Source: Sulfobacillus acidophilus
GTDB taxonomy: Bacteria > Bacillota > Sulfobacillia > Sulfobacillales > Sulfobacillaceae
Assembly: GCA_003023745.1 (NCBI GenBank)
Contig: PXYV01000049.1
Coordinates: forward strand, 1-42,422
Reading direction: 5' to 3'
DNA: 42,422 nucleotides
Shown here: positions 1 through 8,970 of the stretch, piece by piece
Numbering within the stretch: the first letter of the stretch is position 1
Layout: each line of letters begins with the position of its first letter
Translations under genes and position numbers: made by a program
The notes under the pieces: generated by a model
The model's input: only the letters and a program-made list of their open reading frames with translations
What the model was told of the DNA's origin: nothing
The model's database searches: none

Positions 1-1
1 C

Positions 2-307
2 GTCAATCCCCGGAACACCTCCCGCACGTGCCCGCGCTGCGGACTGATCGACAAGCGGAATCGTCCCGATCAAGCGCATTTTCGGTGTATCGGCTGCGGG
101 TTCGCTGGCCCCGCCGATACGATCGCTGCGGGCAACATTGCCCGTAGGGCCGCCGTCAACCGGCCAGACGCAGGACCTGCTGCCGAGCAGGCACCTGCAA
201 GCTCCGCCCCCTTTAGGGCGGGGTCGTTGACTGATTTCATGTGGGGCCTGTGTCATGTCGTGACGGAGGGCTGCCGTACGCGGAAGGACCGCTCGATGGC
301 TCTGTAG
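2..307 (+). CDS. tnpB: TnpB (IS200/IS605 OrfB) transposon nuclease, C-terminal fragment
   Basis: The frame is open from the first bases of the window, so the N-terminal part lies outside. It begins in the TnpB zinc finger: a CPRCG pair, then CIGCG about 20 residues later, followed by 'DTIAAGNIARRA', which matches the final RuvC active-site Asp and the helix after it. TnpB is the RNA-guided DNA nuclease of IS200/IS605 elements and an ancestor of Cas12. The frame reads on through the element's right-end hairpin to a TAG at 305-307. A TnpB of the usual type would end near the hairpin, so the last 30 or so residues may be a non-conserved tail. No TnpA is visible here. Confident for family; activity cannot be judged from a fragment. 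Confidence 0.85.
   Translation, partial: VNPRNTSRTCPRCGLIDKRNRPDQAHFRCIGCGFAGPADTIAAGNIARRAAVNRPDAGPAAEQAPASSAPFRAGSLTDFMWGLCHVVTEGCRTRKDRSMAL
202..223. repeat. Right-end hairpin of the IS200/IS605 element
   Basis: A short hairpin with arms CCGCCC (204-209) and GGGCGG (216-221), extended by two more pairs (one G-T wobble), around a six-base loop. It lies at the 3' end of the tnpB frame. IS200/IS605 elements carry subterminal palindromes exactly there, and the 3' end of tnpB doubles as the source of the guide (omega) RNA. A TTGAC follows at 227-231 and could mark the element boundary, but this is a guess. Confidence 0.6.
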
Positions 308-1620
308 CGAGCGGCGGCTGGATCCCCAACCAAGCGTGTATTTCTAGTCTTTGTATGGTTAGCAGATTTGGTGGCCCACTCGGCGTGCAGGCGTTGACAG
401 AGCGATGATTAGCACGATGTAGATGGGCCGCGCGTCGGTGAGGGTGGATGCCGATGCCCGAGACGGCACGGAGGTTAGCGACGCCCGGCTTAAACACTCG
501 TCTGAGGGAGACAGTCGGCGCACCTGCGAATGGTATGAAATAGTGCATGCGTTGGGCGCTGTGGCCGGGACGATGTCTGTTCCCAGATCCTGACTATTGC
601 CGAATGCGGGACGATTGCGCGAGCGGTTGGGGGATGACCGGACAGATCGAGTGGAGAATGCCACCGATACTACCCAATCCCGAATCCACAATCCCCAGGT
701 CGCTCACCACCATGTGATTCTGTCCTGAAAGTGTTGGCCATTAGGGCCGTTGATTGAGCTCGTGAGAAATGCCTCAAAGATGGATAGGCGGACTGTGCAT
801 CGGTATGCACCGACCAAAGTGCGGTGAGCGACCAATAGGGCGCGTGCAGCACACATCTGCCACCTGCGTACGCGGTGAACACCGCCGAAAAGACCAATGT
901 AGTAGACGACAGAGGAAGAGGTTTTACCGCTAGGCGCCGTGTCGATGGCCACAACACCGCATAGCTACCATTGCTGCGGCGGGTGGGGTCGATGCGTTTC
1001 AGAGCTTACGCGGTGCGCTGGTCAGCCACGATATTTCGCGGATCCCCCATTGGGATGGTTCAAGTGTAGCACCCATAGTGACGGATTATGCCATGCTAGT
1101 GCCAGTTTACCAGCAAGCCATCCCATCGCCGACTTTCAGCGTCGAAAACTGAAGACCCACTCGGTTGTCTACAAGACTGCCACAAACCGCTCGATGCCAT
1201 GACCGAGTGAACAACCGCAATTCCCTGAACAATGGCCGTGCGGGCGCAAGTGCATGAATTATCCTCAAAAGTCGCAACCACAGTGTTTTCTTTTTATAAG
1301 CCAATGGCGACCAAGCGGGGCAATATTGGAGCGACGTTGAGCCAGCCCCCATGGGCTTCCGGTCAGAGGCGACCCACTCAGGATCTCGGGGACGCCTGAC
1401 GGACTTCGCGTGGATTTTTCGCTCGTCCGGTTGGCGGACCAATGGCTGCGGAACAGGAAGTCGTCCAGATCACGAAACCGGACTTTTCGAGCAAAGCTTG
1501 CCCAATGCTCTAGAACGAATGCGTCGCTGCTCGTTTATCTTTCGCCAGAATTAACGCGTTATTAGAAATAATCTCATACGGTATACCGTCGACGGAATAC
1601 GCCGAGCGAATTTTTTACCG
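308..1620. other. Gene-poor region, possibly decayed insertion sequence
   Basis: No convincing gene was found. Open frames here overlap on both strands, are shorter than 115 codons, lack good ribosome sites and have no family motif that I recognise. The best candidates are on the minus strand: 1107-1442, whose product contains an amphipathic stretch 'RPLFRELRLFTRSWHRAV', and 704-952, containing 'VVAIDTAPSGKTSSS' when read with its upstream codons. They have the same orientation and could be fragments of one decayed transposase, but I cannot name a family. The position beside a TnpB remnant fits an insertion hot spot. Confidence 0.4.
1578..1589. promoter_or_regulatory. Candidate FadR-type operator
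   Basis: A perfect 12-base palindrome, ACGGTATACCGT, about 90 bases upstream of the FCD-type GntR gene. Operators of the FadR/FCD branch often have a GTATAC core, so this is a good candidate for autoregulation and for control of the transporter operon. Confidence 0.5.
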
Positions 1621-1678
1621 ATTGTAGAAGGAGAAGTCGGTCGGGCGTCGAATAATCAACAAGACCCGGGGGTGAATT

Positions 1679-2386
1679 ATGCAAAACAATGATAAAGGCG
1701 GCATCTTTGAGGCGGTGAGCGTGACAAGCCTCGGTGAAGAAGTATATCGGAGGCTACGACAGGCGATTGTGGACGGGGACCTTGCTCCTGGGGAACATCT
1801 TGTGGAAACGGCGTTAGCTCGCCACATGCACGTCTCCCGCACACCGGTCCGAGATGCATTACATCAGTTGGTGGCCGAGGGCTTGGTGGTATCTGACGGA
1901 GTTCGGGGCCTGGTTGTGGCACGCATCTCGCTAGAGAATATCGAGCATGCGTATGTGTTGCGCGAATCCCTGGAAGGATTGGCGGCGCGCTTAGCGGCTC
2001 AGCATCAACGTCCGGATCTGCTGCGCCGGTTGCAAGATGCCTTACGCGTCATGGAACATGGTCGCTGCACGGCGCAGGAGTTCGACGAAGCCCACTCATG
2101 TTTTCACGACACCATAGCTGAGATGTCGGACAATCCATATCTCATCAAAGCCTTAGCCGACTTGCAGGGTTTTCGCACACGCATGGTGTCGTTGGATTGG
2201 GTGGCTAAGAGCCGTGTTCACGTTTCTGTTCCCGAGCATCGGCGCATTTTCGAAGCGATCGAGATGCGCAATCCAACGATTGCTGAAGAAGAGGCGCAGC
2301 GCCATGTACGCACTACACGCGAGGGCCTCTTGAACCGGTTGCAAGGTCACGCCGGCACCCACTCGCGGGCGGAAAATGGTCTTTAG
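1679..2386 (+). CDS. GntR-family transcriptional regulator, FadR (FCD) type
   Basis: A 235-residue protein. Residues ~12-78 form the GntR winged helix ('LGEEVYRRLRQAIVDGDL', 'LVETALARHMHVSRTPVRDA'). Residues ~85-220 form the all-helical FCD ligand domain, including the Asp and His residues that usually hold a metal ('DEAHSCFHDTI', 'VSVPEHRRIFEAI'). The start is preceded by GGGGGTGA. FCD regulators usually respond to organic acids, amino acids or sugar acids. The gene lies directly upstream of, and co-directional with, the ABC transporter genes, so it probably controls peptide uptake and the downstream gamma-glutamyltransferase. The GTATAC palindrome at 1578-1589 is its likely operator. The ligand cannot be told from sequence. 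Confidence 0.92.
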   Translation: MQNNDKGGIFEAVSVTSLGEEVYRRLRQAIVDGDLAPGEHLVETALARHMHVSRTPVRDALHQLVAEGLVVSDGVRGLVVARISLENIEHAYVLRESLEGLAARLAAQHQRPDLLRRLQDALRVMEHGRCTAQEFDEAHSCFHDTIAEMSDNPYLIKALADLQGFRTRMVSLDWVAKSRVHVSVPEHRRIFEAIEMRNPTIAEEEAQRHVRTTREGLLNRLQGHAGTHSRAENGL

Positions 2387-2418
2387 AATCAACACGGATA
2401 AATATGGAGGGACATTCT

Positions 2419-3969
2419 ATGGCGGTAAGTAAGGCGGTCACCATTGCTTCGTCGGCACTGTTGTTGGCCGCGCTAAGTAGTCAGGGAGTTTTTGCCGCCC
2501 ACGTGAGACCTGCAGGCACATCTCATAGCGGGCCGAGATATGGCGGGACACTCAATGTGGGAGTGGATTCCGACTTTGTCACCTTAGATCCGGCGCTATC
2601 ATCAGCCTTGATTGACAGGCAGGCCCTGATCAATATCTTTGACCCGTTGCTCAAGCTTTCACCTACGATGCAAGTCGAGCCCAATTTGGTGACGCACTGG
2701 ACCATCAGCAATGGTGGTAAAACTTATGCGCTATATTTGCGTCACGGCGTGAAATTTCAAGACGGTACGCCGTTTAATGCGCAGGCGGTAGTATACAATT
2801 GGAAATGGGAGATGAATCCCAAAAATGCCTCTCCCCGCATCAGCGATCTCACGCTGGTGAAGAGCTTGTCGACTCCCAACCCTTACGAGGTGGTGGTCAA
2901 TCTAAGTGCACCCTATACGCCCTTTCTATCGGTTCTGGCGGGGCGCACAGGAATGATTTCGTCGCCGACCGCCATGAAAAAAGAGGGAAAGAACTATCCC
3001 GACCATCCGGTCGGTACCGGACCTTTCGAAGTGGTGTCCTGGAATCCTGAGGGCAATCTCGTGTTGAAGAAGAATCCTTACTATTGGCAAAAGGGAAAGC
3101 CCTACTTAAACAAGGTAGTCTACACGCCGATTGTTGAGCCCACGCAGGAATACGACGCGTTGTTGACCGGCCAGGAAGATCTCATCGATAGCGTGCCATA
3201 TCAAGATGTGAATAGCATCAAGTCGCAACCAGGCATCCATTCGGAGGTCATGAACGGGTTGGGCACGACGTCTTTGGAGCTTAATACGACCTACGGTCCC
3301 CTCAAGAATTATCACAACCGCTCTGCGATAAACTATGCGATTAACCGCAAAGCGTTGATTGACCTCATTTTCTTTGGACATACCAAACCTGCGTACAGTC
3401 AGTACCCGCCCTCCTCGTGGGCGTACAATCCCAACTTGAAGATTCCCTATTCCATTGCCGATGCCAAAAAGCAATTGAAGCTGGCAGGCGACCCGCATGG
3501 ATTTACCGTGACTTTGCAGATGGAAAACGATACGACGGATGAGCAGATGGGCGAGGCCATTGCCAGCGAATTGGCTAAGGTCGGCATTACCGTGAAACTT
3601 GAGCCGCTTGACTTTACTACGCTGCTGACTAATGCGGTGGACGGGAACTACGAGTTTAATATTCTCGGTTGGAGTGGACGGCCTGATCCGGATCAGAACT
3701 CCTACGCGTTTGATACGACCGGGGGCAGCTTCAACTTTCCCAAGTATTCGAACCCCGAGGTCAACAAGTTCCTGTTACAAGCTCGGGAGGCGCCAACCGA
3801 AGCCCAACGGAAAATTCTCTACAATGACGCCGCGAAAATCATTCTGCAACAGGCACCATATATTTTTATCGCCTATACTCCAGTGATTCAGGCCTGGTCG
3901 AGCAAGGTCGAGGGCTACCGGGAATATCCGGATGATCTGATGCGGTTGGCTAACGTCTGGCTCAAATAG
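2419..3969 (+). CDS. ABC transporter substrate-binding protein, oligopeptide/nickel (SBP_bac_5) family
   Basis: 516 residues from the ATG at 2419; GGAGGG sits 8 bases upstream, so this start is preferred to the in-frame ATG at 2404, which overlaps the ribosome site. Residues ~1-28 are a Sec signal peptide ending VFA-A. There is no lipobox cysteine, so the protein is not an obvious lipoprotein, which is unusual for a Gram-positive binding protein. The mature part has the cluster-C layout: 'RYGGTLNVGVDSDFVTLDPA', 'YALYLRHGVKFQDGTPFNA', 'VGTGPFEVVSWNPEGNLVLK' and 'AINYAINRKALIDLIFFG'. Such proteins bind di- and oligopeptides, glutathione or nickel chelates. The gamma-glutamyltransferase in the same operon favours a gamma-glutamyl peptide; this is inference. 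Confidence 0.93.
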   Translation: MAVSKAVTIASSALLLAALSSQGVFAAHVRPAGTSHSGPRYGGTLNVGVDSDFVTLDPALSSALIDRQALINIFDPLLKLSPTMQVEPNLVTHWTISNGGKTYALYLRHGVKFQDGTPFNAQAVVYNWKWEMNPKNASPRISDLTLVKSLSTPNPYEVVVNLSAPYTPFLSVLAGRTGMISSPTAMKKEGKNYPDHPVGTGPFEVVSWNPEGNLVLKKNPYYWQKGKPYLNKVVYTPIVEPTQEYDALLTGQEDLIDSVPYQDVNSIKSQPGIHSEVMNGLGTTSLELNTTYGPLKNYHNRSAINYAINRKALIDLIFFGHTKPAYSQYPPSSWAYNPNLKIPYSIADAKKQLKLAGDPHGFTVTLQMENDTTDEQMGEAIASELAKVGITVKLEPLDFTTLLTNAVDGNYEFNILGWSGRPDPDQNSYAFDTTGGSFNFPKYSNPEVNKFLLQAREAPTEAQRKILYNDAAKIILQQAPYIFIAYTPVIQAWSSKVEGYREYPDDLMRLANVWLK

Positions 3970-3978
3970 GAGGATCTT

Positions 3979-4923
3979 GTGGCTGGCTTCATCATCCGGC
4001 GAGTTTTAAACCTCATCCCGGTGGCCTTTGTGGTATTGTTGGTCACCTTTAGTCTGATTCACATTGCGCCGGGAAACCCGGCGTATACGATTTTAGGCGA
4101 TCAGGCGTCGAAATCGGCGGTCCAGCTGCTGGACCGTAAGATGGGGCTGAATCGTCCGTTGGTGGTGCAGTTTCTAACGTATCTCAATCAGGTCATCCAT
4201 GGCAATTTGGGCCGATCCCTGTTGGATAACGAGCCAGTCGCGTCACTGATTGTGACGCGACTGCCAGTGACTTTAGAACTGTCGGTCTTGGCCATCGCAT
4301 TGTCTTTGGCAGTGGCCTTGCCCATTGGCGTGCTAGCTGCATATCACGCCAATACATGGGTTGACAGTCTGTCGCGGGTGCTGGCGTTAATCGGAGCCGC
4401 TGTGCCCAACTTCTGGCTGGCCCTGTTGTTAGTGTACGTGTTCGCGGTTTCTCTGCGGTGGTTGCCCTCGTTGGGGTGGGTTCCACTCAACCAGGGCGTC
4501 GGGCAGAATCTCGAGCATTTGATCTTGCCTGTCGTCGTCTTGGCCCTGCCGCTCATCGCGACGACGTCACGCGTATTGCGGGGAACGTTGATTGAGGTTT
4601 TACACTTGTTGTACATCCAAGTAGCGCGGGCCAAAGGATTGCAGGAACGGACCGTCGTGCTGCGCCATGGATTCAAAAACGCGTTGATTCCGGTGGTCAC
4701 CGTGGTGGGCATGCAGGTAGGTCTATTGCTTGGCGGTGTGGTGATTACCGAATCCATCTTTTCCTTGCCGGGAATGGGCCAACTGGTGGTCGACGCGATC
4801 TTTGATCGGGACTATATGGTATTGCAGGGATCCGTGTTGTTTATGGCGATGGCGGTTCTCTTGGCTAATTTGATCGTGGATCTCTGTTATGCCTGGCTGG
4901 ATCCGCGCATTCGCTACAACTAA
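3979..4923 (+). CDS. Peptide ABC transporter permease, DppB/OppB type
   Basis: 314 residues, GTG start at 3979 with AGGAGG overlapping the upstream stop codon, so translation is probably coupled to the binding protein. About six membrane helices are visible, beginning 'VLNLIPVAFVVLLVTFSLIH', with the DppB hallmark 'HIAPGNPA' after helix 1. The cytoplasmic coupling (EAA) loop is 'VARAKGLQERTVVLRHGFKN' followed by 'ALIPVVTVVGMQVG', which docks on an ATPase subunit. It pairs with the next gene to form the membrane channel. Confidence 0.94.
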   Translation: MAGFIIRRVLNLIPVAFVVLLVTFSLIHIAPGNPAYTILGDQASKSAVQLLDRKMGLNRPLVVQFLTYLNQVIHGNLGRSLLDNEPVASLIVTRLPVTLELSVLAIALSLAVALPIGVLAAYHANTWVDSLSRVLALIGAAVPNFWLALLLVYVFAVSLRWLPSLGWVPLNQGVGQNLEHLILPVVVLALPLIATTSRVLRGTLIEVLHLLYIQVARAKGLQERTVVLRHGFKNALIPVVTVVGMQVGLLLGGVVITESIFSLPGMGQLVVDAIFDRDYMVLQGSVLFMAMAVLLANLIVDLCYAWLDPRIRYN

Positions 4924-4935
4924 GGGGGAAGCATC

Positions 4936-5817
4936 ATGGCGATATCGGTCACGGACCCCATCCACGATCAACGTGTTGGCCAAGTCAACAACCGCCATCG
5001 AGCCTGGAGGCGGTTTTTACGCAACCGACTGGCCGTGGTGGGATTGATAATTATCGTGGGTTTCACCGTCATGGCTGTGGCTGCTCCGCTCATTGCACCC
5101 TATCGCCCCGACGCCACCAATTTTGCGATTGCATTTCAGGCACCTTCGGCGCGGCATTGGCTGGGTACGGATGATCTGGGCCGCGATGTATTGTCGCGTA
5201 TTATCTACGGGGCACGGGGCAGCTTGATTGCGGCTGTCTCAATTGTCCTCATCGGGTTAGTAGTGGGCGTGCCGCTCGGGCTAATTTCCGGCTATTACGG
5301 AGGACTTGTGGATGACGTGATCATGCGTTTGACGGATGCGGGACTCGCTTTTCCTGGACTGGTGCTGGCGATGGCGGTGGCATGGGTGTTAGGCCCGTCG
5401 CTTTTTCACGCAATTTTGGCCATCGGTGTGGTCACGATTCCGCAATTTGCCCGCGTGACGCGCGGTCAGGTATTGGAGGTTCGCAACCGTCAGTTTGTCG
5501 AGGCAGCTCAATGTTTGGGCGCCTCACCAGGCCGCATTATGTTTCGGCATATTCTCATGAACGCGGCGACGCCCATTATCGTTGTCGCAACCCTGAACAT
5601 CGGAGGAGCGCTGCTTAGTGTGGCCAGCCTGTCGTTTTTGGGTTTGGGTCCACCGCCGCCAGCGCCAAACTGGGGCGCGATGTTGCAGACCGGTTCGGAA
5701 TATCTGACGAACGCTCCGTGGATGTCAATTTTTCCGGGGGCGGCGATTTTTTTGGCGGTCTTGGGTTTTAACACGTTAGGCGATGGCCTGCGCGATGTCT
5801 TTGACCCCAACCATTGA
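4936..5817 (+). CDS. Peptide ABC transporter permease, DppC/OppC type
   Basis: 293 residues, ATG at 4936 after GGGGGAA, 12 bases behind the first permease. An N-terminal cytoplasmic stretch precedes helix 1 ('LAVVGLIIIVGFTVMAVAAP'), followed by the DppC marker 'HWLGTDDLGRDVLSRIIYGA'. The EAA loop reads 'QFVEAAQCLGASPGRIMFRH'. The family normally works with two ATPases (DppD and DppF), but none is encoded anywhere in this window, so the complex must use subunits from elsewhere or the operon has been rearranged. The next gene starts within 100 bases. Confidence 0.94.
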   Translation: MAISVTDPIHDQRVGQVNNRHRAWRRFLRNRLAVVGLIIIVGFTVMAVAAPLIAPYRPDATNFAIAFQAPSARHWLGTDDLGRDVLSRIIYGARGSLIAAVSIVLIGLVVGVPLGLISGYYGGLVDDVIMRLTDAGLAFPGLVLAMAVAWVLGPSLFHAILAIGVVTIPQFARVTRGQVLEVRNRQFVEAAQCLGASPGRIMFRHILMNAATPIIVVATLNIGGALLSVASLSFLGLGPPPPAPNWGAMLQTGSEYLTNAPWMSIFPGAAIFLAVLGFNTLGDGLRDVFDPNH

Positions 5818-5899
5818 TCCCGGTGCGTGCTATCATGGAAGCGACTCTAATAGCGGGGAAGGAACGAGGCAATTGTCAGGAATGGGAAGACAGAAAGCC

Positions 5900-7486
5900 A
5901 TGACGTATCCGTATTTATCACAGCGCCGCGTCGTTTATGGCCGGCGTGGGATGGTGGCGACAGCCCACCCTTTGGCAGCGCAGGCCGGGCTTGAGATTAT
6001 GCGCCAGGGCGGCAACGCGATTGATGCGGCGGTGGCCGCAGCCGCGTGTCTAACGGTGGTGGAACCCACATCCAATGGCATTGGCGGTGATGCGTTTGCC
6101 ATCATTTGGCACGAAGGTCGTTTATACGGCTTGAATTCAAGCGGGCCAGCTCCTCAGGGACTCACCGTAGAATGGGTCAAGGCGCAAGGTTATGAGACGA
6201 TGCCGGCATTTGGTTGGCCGGCGGTTACCGTGCCCGGGGCGCCGGCAGCCTGGGCGGCTCTCGCTCGGCGCTTTGGCCGCTTGCCCTTGCTGCGATCGTT
6301 TGAGCCCGTCATCGGATTGGCGCGGGATGGCCATCCCGTGGCTCCGACCGTGGCGTTTTATTGGCAGCGGGGTGTGGAGCGGTTGTCGACGCTACTAAAG
6401 GCCCCGGAATATGCGGAATGGTATCGTGTGTTTGCGCCAAACGGGCGTGGTCCCGAGCCGGGGGAAATCTGGCATATGCCTGATCACGCCGATACATTGG
6501 AGCGCATTGCTCAGACTGAGGCGGAGGCGTTTTACCGGGGGGATTTGGCGCAACGCCTGATCCGTTTTTCACAAGAAACGGGCGGGGTGCTGACGGAGGA
6601 GGACTTAGCCGAGTATCGACCGGAATGGGTCCAACCGTTGTCGACCCGCTATCGGGGCCATGACGTATGGGAACTACCCCCCAACGGGCAAGGTTTGGTC
6701 GCGCTAATGGCGTTGCAGATGCTGGACGGACTAGATGCTCAGGATGAAGCGGAGCGGGTGCATTTTCAAATAGAAGCCTTGAAGCTGGCCTTTGCCGATG
6801 CCGCCGCGTACTTGGCTGACCCGCGCGACATGCCCTATCCCCCTGAGGCTTTTTTGCGTTCATCGTATGGCGCAGCCCGCCGCGGCTTGATCGGATCATC
6901 GGCAAGGATCCCGGCAGCCGGTCATCCCGTGCCCAGTGGTACTGTGTATCTGGCGACTGCAGACGCCCAGGGCAATATGGTGTCGTACATACAAAGCAAT
7001 TATCGCGGATTCGGTTCGGGCCTGGTGGTGCCGGGCACGGGCATCGCCCTGCAAGATCGTGGCGAGTTGTTTTCATTAGAGGATGGTCACCCGAATCGGT
7101 TAGAGCCGGGCAAGCGGCCCTACCATACCATTATTCCCGGGTTTGTGACCCGTGCGGGACGGGCTGTGGGGCCGTTTGGGGTGATGGGGGGATTTATGCA
7201 GCCGCAAGGGCATGTGCAGGTCCTAGCCCGTACGCTCGATGAAGGCTACAATCCCCAAGCCGCGTTGGATGCGCCGCGCTTTTACTGGAGGGAAGGGCGG
7301 CAGGTGGCCGTAGAGCCGACTATGCCCGAGGCTGTCATTGACGATCTCAGACGACGGGGCCACGAGATTGAAATCGAGCCTGAGCTAGGCCTGTTTGGTC
7401 GGGGAGAAATCATTTGGCGCAGTGAGGACGGGGTGTTGGCCGGAGGAACCGAGCCGCGCGCCGATGGATACGTGGCCGTCTGGTAG
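5900..7486 (+). CDS. Gamma-glutamyltransferase-like Ntn-hydrolase (YwrD-like)
   Basis: 528 residues from the ATG at 5900; longer in-frame starts exist at 5882 and at 5783 (the latter overlapping the permease), but homology begins at 'MTYPYLSQRRVVYGRRGMVA'. Family features: 'MRQGGNAIDAAVAAAACLTV', 'EPTSNGIGGDAFAIIW', and the nucleophile Thr348 in 'SGTVYLATADAQGNMVSY', where the precursor cleaves itself into two subunits. 'GSGLVVPGTGIALQDRG' and the late GGF-type motif are also present. No signal peptide is seen, so the enzyme is probably cytoplasmic, unlike classical secreted Ggt. It would hydrolyse or transfer gamma-glutamyl groups of glutathione-like peptides, consistent with the transporter genes just upstream. 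Confidence 0.88.
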   Translation: MTYPYLSQRRVVYGRRGMVATAHPLAAQAGLEIMRQGGNAIDAAVAAAACLTVVEPTSNGIGGDAFAIIWHEGRLYGLNSSGPAPQGLTVEWVKAQGYETMPAFGWPAVTVPGAPAAWAALARRFGRLPLLRSFEPVIGLARDGHPVAPTVAFYWQRGVERLSTLLKAPEYAEWYRVFAPNGRGPEPGEIWHMPDHADTLERIAQTEAEAFYRGDLAQRLIRFSQETGGVLTEEDLAEYRPEWVQPLSTRYRGHDVWELPPNGQGLVALMALQMLDGLDAQDEAERVHFQIEALKLAFADAAAYLADPRDMPYPPEAFLRSSYGAARRGLIGSSARIPAAGHPVPSGTVYLATADAQGNMVSYIQSNYRGFGSGLVVPGTGIALQDRGELFSLEDGHPNRLEPGKRPYHTIIPGFVTRAGRAVGPFGVMGGFMQPQGHVQVLARTLDEGYNPQAALDAPRFYWREGRQVAVEPTMPEAVIDDLRRRGHEIEIEPELGLFGRGEIIWRSEDGVLAGGTEPRADGYVAVW

Positions 7487-7694
7487 TGGAGAGTCCGCCG
7501 TGGTTGGGGACAGCAAAGAGGCTCAGCAATTCCGGTTGACCACCTCTGTGGGACAGTATTCGACCAGAAAGAAGAGTGCCACGGCATGCGGCGATGACAA
7601 TCACGCGAGATGCGAAGAAGTGCGGGGTTGTCACTCGAAAACAGGCCATGGGGGTGTTAAGGCGGTTGGGCTGGCAGGGGGCCGACCTTCCCCC

Positions 7695-8879
7695 TCAGTC
7701 CTTAAGAACGGTGCTCCCAATGCGGGCAGTGAGCAACGGCGTGGCACTCAGCGCCTGATGAAAGTCATCTAACAGGTCATCGATGGCTTCGATGCCCACG
7801 GACACCCGCAAAAGCTGATCCGTGACACCCATAGACTGCCGCGTTTTGGCGTCAAGTCCCGCATGTGACATGGTAGCCGGATGACTGACAATGGTTTCGA
7901 CCCCACCTAAACTGACGGCATAAATGGCATAGCGCAAACGCGATACGACCTCGCGGACAGTAAGATGAGGTTTAAGCTCGAATGACAAGACGGCGCCAGG
8001 CCCGTCTGCTTGGGCCTTGTGCAAGGCGTATCCGGGATGCTCAGGTAGTCCAGGGAAATAGACCCGGTTGACGCCGTCATGCTGTTTGAGCGCTTGTGCC
8101 AGAGCCAAGGCGTTCTCTTGAGCTCGGTCGAGGCGGACGCCTAACGTTTTGATGCCGCGCAGGACAAGCCAACTGTCGTCGGGACTTAGAATGCCCCCAT
8201 AGACCACTTGCGATTGGCCTATCAGCTTGGCCAATTCTGACGTACGGGCTACCACGAGACCCGCAATCACGTCACTATGTCCGCCTAGAAATTTCGTGGC
8301 ACTATGCAGAACGATATCGAAACCCTCCATTAACGGACGCTGCAAATAGGGGGACATAAAAGTATTGTCCGCGATGGTGACTAAGTGGTGTTGCTGACCG
8401 AGATGGGCGACCGCTTTGAGGTCGGTAATTTGAAGGGTGGGGTTGGATGGCGTCTCAACGTAAATCGCCTTGGTATTGGGGCGAATGCAATTGCCAAGCG
8501 AGGCGGTTTGGGTCATGTCTGCATAGCTGACCTCTAGTCCCATACGACGAGTAAGGTCGGACAAAATTTGGTATGTGCCTCCATACAAGTCATGCGGCAC
8601 AATGATATGATCGCCCGATGAAAAAAGGGTGAGAACGGCCGCGATGGCGGCCATGCCCGACGCAAAGGCGAAGCCTTGCACACCGCCTTCTAAGTCGGCA
8701 ACCGTTTCCTCCAGAAGACTCCTGGTTGGGTTTTTCGTCCGACTGTAGACAAATGCAGGGGGGTGAGACTCCTGCGCTGGTTGGTGAAACGTGGACGCAC
8801 GATACACGGGAGTACTCGCTGCACCAGTGGTCGCATCAAGTGCGGCGCTATTGTGAATCAATCTCGTGGACAGTTTCAT
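7695..8879 (-). CDS. Trans-sulfuration PLP enzyme (cystathionine/methionine gamma-lyase or cystathionine synthase family)
   Basis: 394 residues from the ATG at 8879, which has AAGGAGGG (8887-8894) at ideal spacing; the longer frame to 8900 is disregarded. The Cys/Met-metabolism fold is clear: 'YSRTKNPTRSLLEETVADLE', 'GFAFASGMAAIAAVLTLFSS', 'VETPSNPTLQITDL' and the PLP-binding Lys196 in 'HSATKFLGGHSDVIAG'. Members split into synthases (MetB), beta-lyases (MetC) and gamma-lyases (MccB, MGL), which cannot be separated reliably by eye. With a MocR regulator upstream on the same strand and a gamma-glutamyltransferase nearby, a role in recycling sulfur amino acids is plausible. Confidence 0.9.
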   Translation of the reverse strand: MKLSTRLIHNSAALDATTGAASTPVYRASTFHQPAQESHPPAFVYSRTKNPTRSLLEETVADLEGGVQGFAFASGMAAIAAVLTLFSSGDHIIVPHDLYGGTYQILSDLTRRMGLEVSYADMTQTASLGNCIRPNTKAIYVETPSNPTLQITDLKAVAHLGQQHHLVTIADNTFMSPYLQRPLMEGFDIVLHSATKFLGGHSDVIAGLVVARTSELAKLIGQSQVVYGGILSPDDSWLVLRGIKTLGVRLDRAQENALALAQALKQHDGVNRVYFPGLPEHPGYALHKAQADGPGAVLSFELKPHLTVREVVSRLRYAIYAVSLGGVETIVSHPATMSHAGLDAKTRQSMGVTDQLLRVSVGIEAIDDLLDDFHQALSATPLLTARIGSTVLKD

Positions 8880-8970
8880 TATATAGCCCTCCTTAGCCAC
8901 GTACTTGTGTCATCTCACGCTATCGCGTCAATAGAATCACCACAAGTGCCGCGTCTCAGCAACAGGTTTG

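Noticed and set aside
6309-7076. 255-codon minus-strand frame
   Set aside because: Mirror of the gamma-glutamyltransferase gene; low-complexity Pro/Arg product without a family.
7487-7694. Small gene between ggt and the trans-sulfuration gene
   Set aside because: Frames here (for example 7576-7758 plus) lack ribosome sites and overlap flanking coding sequence.
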